From Macropodus opercularis (Eukaryota; Chordata; Actinopteri; Anabantiformes; Osphronemidae), in NCBI GenBank assembly GCA_030770545.1, contig CM061109.1, forward strand, positions 372,001-436,000: DNA of 64,000 nucleotides, in the 5' to 3' direction. Shown in pieces: positions 59,293 through 64,000 of the stretch (position 1 is its first letter; the number at the start of each line of letters is the position of its first letter). A program made the position numbers and the translations under genes. The notes beneath the pieces were generated by a model, which was given only the letters and a program-made list of their open reading frames with translations, had not been told where the DNA came from and made no database searches.

Positions 59293-62200
59293 ACGTCGTT
59301 TGAAAGCTGATGTGTTTTCACGTTCTTACTGTTGTGGAGACACAAACACCTGTTAAAGACAAAAACGCACTTGAAACTGGAAAAAGTAGAAATGTTCAGC
59401 TTCAACGGAAGCATTTAAGAAACCAACTGGACTAAAACGATGGTTCTCACCAGAACCTGCTCCAGAGGCTCCGTGTTCGGTCGGATGTAGATCTGAGCTT
59501 TGTTCGTCGCTGTGCGTTGGGTCGTTGGCTGGTTGGACGCGTCGAGCTTTCTGGCATAAGATTCCGACCCAGGCCCAGTGAGAGTCTGGTCCCAGGGACA
59601 TGGGGCTGAACCCAGCCGTTGCCTTCAGCGTCACCCTTGTTCTTCCTGGCGTCCTGCTGAGCCTTTAACTGGACAGGTTGCCTGAAGACACCTGTGCATG
59701 TCCCAGTGGTTGAATTAATTAATCTCCTCTAGGGGAACATTTTAAAATGCTTGTCATTAATTTCATTTATATTTATTATTACTTTGGTCACTTTTAGGTT
59801 ATTACCCATTTAGTTGAGTTTCTGCATGTTAGCTTCACAACCACTAGGGAGCAGACTCGTGTAACTTGTTTGTTCCTTCCTTGCTTGTAATCAGGGGCTT
59901 CATGGCTGCTGCCTCTGTCCAGTGTTGCTTATCTTTTCTATGAGACTTGATTAAGGCGCTGATCCCACATTAGGGTGTGTAGGGTAGATTCAATCACATC
60001 ATTCATCCTAATGGCTGGAGAACGTCGCTCACACGCAGTCACCCCCTGCCCCAGCGCGTCCGGAGCCCGTGAACCAGCGGAGGAAGCGTGGATCCGCCTG
60101 GAATGGAAACAGCGTGACGCACTTGGTGGATCATAAAACACCAGCAGGATTAACACGAGTCTGTGGGGGACAGTGAATGACAAACATGTTTTACGCCTCG
60201 TATGAAGCGGGACTTGCTTCGGTGCCGCTCACTTCTCCAGCAGTTTACGGCCTTTGCTGCATGAACACATGCTTTGTTTTGTGTTGTGTATGATCTGCTT
60301 CTTTCAGATTTATTCAATAGCAAATCATTTACAAACTGTGTAAGTTGTGAAAGTTCTGACCATGAACACACCTTCTGCACTTTACTATTCAGTTTCCAGG
60401 CGCTGACGCTTCCCAGAACGGTCTTTGGTTAGATGACTTTAAACTGGGTGGTGAAGCTTGTCATAGTAAAACCAGATGGTGAATATTATTAAACCGTTCT
60501 CATGATGACAGCTGTTGATGAATGGGATTTTAGGCAACACAAAATGTAACATGTTCAGCCTTTGTGTTTAGACCAGGATGTGCTGGTGGAATATACGTCA
60601 GCTCGGCCTTTGGTTCCACGTTTGCCCTGCTATCTGTAGCTGGGAGACATTTTCCACGTACCAGGCCCAGCCAACACTGGGAAACGTGACCCTGCCAGAC
60701 AATGAATGCAGCCTGACTTTGAAACAGGGCCTATCAGTTACACAGGCAGGAGGCTCGGCGGCTGCCTGCTAGCAGCCATGCTGGCCAACGCTTCCAACCC
60801 CATGTAAGAGCTGTTCTGTTTGTTCACATTGTTCAGTGCCAGGACTGGAGCTGAGGGCAGAAGCTGGATACCAGGGGACGTGGTCTCCTCAAGAACCTGG
60901 AGTCATGGCTGTCTCATCCCTGGTGATGTGCACTGACGAGCTGAAGGTCAACAGGTCAACAGGCCTGAGAACACAGCGAACAGCACATGTACGTGTATAC
61001 GCCTGCGTGTTGGCCGGCGTCGCACCCGCCGCTCAACCTGCTTCACGTCATCCCAATTAAATATTGATCACGGTCTGGCTTCACTTGTTTTGTTGAGTGT
61101 GAAGCACTGCAGCGATCGACCAGGGATCACACTGCTAGTGGGGAACTAGTCTGGTAGCGCAGTGTCTGAGACTCCACCTCCTCCCCTCCAGGCTCGAATG
61201 TCACCAAAAGAATACGTTGTCCTGTAGACACATCATAGCTGCTGCGGACCCACCGTCGCTCGCACCAGGTCCCTCGCTGACCTGAAGTAGCACTGCTGTG
61301 AAATGGCCTGTAAGCTGTGTGATATCTGCAGGACAGGCTCCATCTGACCCGCAGCCTTACCAGGATGAAGAATAAGCACAAAAATGAGCATCTGGACAAC
61401 GCTCATACGTAACGACGCACAACAGATGCACAGGGACCAGCAGAGACGTTTCCATGGCTGGTAACCATGGTTACCACAGTAGTGACTGCACCGTGCTGTA
61501 CTGTACAGTACTGTAGCAGCGCTGGCGTCACTGCTCACAGTAAAGACGGGCTGATGGTCTGGACACTGGCAGGCTCAGTGAAGTAGCAAACACCAACGGA
61601 GGAAGGGATTCATCCTCCATCCATCCTGTGGAATGACCGACGTGATTGTGATCGGTCGTTGTTGTTCCAACTAAAAACCAAAAGCAGCTTCACTATAAGT
61701 TGTGCAACAGCACGTTGTTTAAGTTCTGCTACAGCGAGATGGTTATGTAACGTCCCTACTGCTGGTTTCAACAGCTTTCATTCTTCCAGATAAACACACA
61801 CACACTGATCTGCTGCAGTTAATAGAAACTAGCACATGCTCTGCAGGCGGTGGATCAAAGATGGCGGCTGACAGCTTCAAAGCCCCAGAAGATGCCGGAT
61901 TGATTGATGCTGTTTCAGCCCTTCATGGTTGACTAAACAGCATCAAACCTCGCCCAGTGCTGCCTGTAAAGTTTAGCTTGGACCTCTTTCAGTATTTACT
62001 TAGCTTGGGTCCAAACGCAGAGCAGCTGTTGCTCACGCTGTTCTGGGTTAACGTATGTCACAAGAGCCGCCTGCTAAGGATTCTGGGTATCCTCTGTTTC
62101 ATCAGTGGTGGGTGTCTCTAGCTTCTCCCACATCTTCTCTTGACAAGGACAGTCTTTGACATTCTCCTTGTTTTCAGTCACACTTTTCATGCAGCTGATT

Positions 62201-64000
62201 TCATATTAGTCATTGGTCTTGGAAAAGCATGTTTATCCATTAAGTAAATGTTTGAGACGAACACTAACTGTATGCCAAAGTCCAGCTATACCTTCCTTTT
62301 GCTTCTCCCACTCATGATGCTATAAGACGCATCTAAAGATAAAAGTAATTACATTAGAGGGTGGAAACACAGCTGGTGACAGGCGTGTTGTTTTACTGAA
62401 CGTTCTCATGTTCATGGGGCTGCAGAGGTCCTGTCTGTGTGGTCGCCCAAGCCCAGGACCGGCGCCGCTCAGCCACGGCAAGCAGGGCTTCAGCTGTCCA
62501 AATAAAAGGATGCTGGCTCCGTGCTGAGATCCTGTGTTTGTGGCCTGACACATGTACGGTGTGCGATAAGGGTCGCAAACGCAGAGATGGTGTTGACTCT
62601 GCTTGCTTTGTGGACGTGAACCTTATCGCCAGAGAGACGAAAGTATTAGCGCACCAATGATGATGAAAAGAAAAGTCACTTAAGCAGGTGTCTGAGGGGA
62701 AACCATCTCCAGCTTATCTGTGTGCACACAGGCAGCGCTTGGCTGCGAAAAGAATGAAAATAATGGCTCGCTAGGGCAACACGGATACGGCTCTTTGCAA
62801 AGGCTGAGGCACAGATTCATTGAGCCCAATGAGGCCGTTGGAGGCTGGACTGAGTGTGTAGCAGCGCGGCCACGTGGAGGTCAGCCATCCTTCAGTGCAG
62901 CACACGGGGATGGCGGCCTGCAGTGTGTGGCGTGTCGTTCGTGACGTGTCCTGACGTCGTCCTTGCAGACATTTATCTTTTGGTCACAGGGGTTGTGTCT
63001 AACAGCGAGAGGCAGTGGCACTAAGGTTAAACATTGACTCTCAGTGACAGAGAAGCTGAAAGTGGAAACTTTCCAGAACTTGCTTGTTGCTCAGTCGCTT
63101 GGTCTGGACAGATCCTCTGTCAATCATTGACTGAGTGGTCTCTCCTCAGTCTCAGTCATGTCCGGGTTGACCGTGCTGCCTCCTGCAGAGCCTCTCGCTT
63201 TGAGTAGCCGTTCTCTCACCAAGAGCTGGAATATTCCCTCTTCTTCAGGTGAAGTGCTCATGTCACAGCTTCTCCTCAACCTGTCTGTCCTGCCAGGTCT
63301 TGTCACATAAACGGTTGCTCCCATGGAAACGGGCCCAAGGCCGGAAATCAATGATCTCATTCAGTCCTACCAACCTGCAGCCAAAGTCATTTTGGAAAAA
63401 CGCATGGACTGACCTTCACACGGAACCTACTGCTGTTATGATGTTATTATATTAGGACTATTTGAATATCATGTATTACATTAACTGAAGTAAACATGAT
63501 CAAAAACTGAAATTCAGCGTCGGTTCTCTGTTGCGTGAGGTCACTTCCCTTTATCCTTTTTTCCTTTGTCTTTTAATTTAAGTTGTAATTTACATCCTGA
63601 CATGAAAGGACGGTCACGGGCCTGTGTTTTATCCTGCTGTGAGAGCTGTATGTGAACATCTGGATTTCACTTTCAGGCCTTTTCTGCCTCCTAGAAATGT
63701 AGATCACTGGCAAATTCCCCAGCTGAAGACCCAATACATAAAAACATGAACATCATCAACATGTTGGGTTTTTGTTGCAGTGCACCTGCTTCAACATGTT
63801 TCTATGTCTGACATGTATCGGACTGTTTTCAGGAAGCTGAGCTTAAACCAGTACAAACAAATGCAGACAAGTGTGGACTCAAATGCTCGAACCCAGGTGG
63901 TACAGACAAAGATGTTTAGTCATTCACAGAAATCATTCACAAACCAAAAGAGAATCAGAACCATAAACACAAAACAAAACCACCCGAAGACAAACTGTTC
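59293..64000. other. 3' flank, no secure gene
   Basis: After the CARD gene polyadenylation signal I find no exon chain with matching phases. A possible start-codon exon at 63,149-63,248 is discussed in the findings. Open frames at 59,353-59,634 minus, 61,233-61,538 minus and 62,439-62,660 plus have no recognisable domain. A neighbouring gene may begin beyond the right edge. Confidence 0.5.

Overview
This window is vertebrate nuclear DNA, most likely from a percomorph-type teleost. The evidence is split genes with GT-AG introns and AATAAA polyadenylation signals, fish-type interspersed repeats (an L2-like LINE 3' end with an ATGAATGA tail, and a TATATAAATAAAGTTGAATTGAATTG tail family), and many long minisatellites. 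There is no sign of bacterial, phage or plasmid DNA. Only a few percent of the bases are coding, and all four gene models lie on the + strand in the order pcbp3, lrrc3, a fam171b-like gene, and a small CARD-only gene.

Layout. From 1 to about 1.9 kb I see nothing codable. At 1.9-2.35 kb a CCAAT/GC-rich block ends in a strong splice donor and is the probable promoter and non-coding first exon of pcbp3. A 19 kb intron follows, carrying a 20/21-bp minisatellite (10.5 kb) and a pentanucleotide array (19.6 kb). The twelve coding exons of pcbp3 run from 21,449 to 30,075 and encode a three-KH-domain poly(C)-binding protein of 321 aa. Its last intron holds a 1.1 kb 18-bp minisatellite. Its 3' end is probably at the AATAAA near 31,550. 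From 32 to 38.3 kb the DNA is repeat-rich: an L2-like fragment with a target-site duplication, a composite repeat, CA repeats and a 16-bp minisatellite. lrrc3 has a GC-rich, CCAAT-containing first exon ending at 39,342 and a single coding exon at 40,123-40,923. The stretch 42-49 kb has no recognisable gene but holds a 34-bp perfect palindrome leading into a 19-bp array. A 1.66 kb CTCCCACTG-type array ends about 260 bp before the fam171b-like start codon (50,983). That gene has eight exons, a 28-bp G-rich minisatellite in intron 1 and a GC-AG intron 6. A four-exon gene for a 143-aa CARD protein follows at 57.2-59.3 kb. From 59.3 to 64 kb I find no secure gene.

Functionally the four genes do not form a pathway: an RNA-binding regulator, two single-pass membrane proteins (an LRR protein and a FAM171 family protein) and a death-fold adaptor or regulator. 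Human LRRC3 and PCBP3 both lie in 21q22.3, so the first pair looks like conserved synteny. The fam171b-like and CARD genes next to them are the less expected part. The other striking property is the density of minisatellites: eight distinct arrays, several of them inside introns or promoter-proximal DNA. Because their units lack stop codons they create long false ORFs of up to 583 codons.
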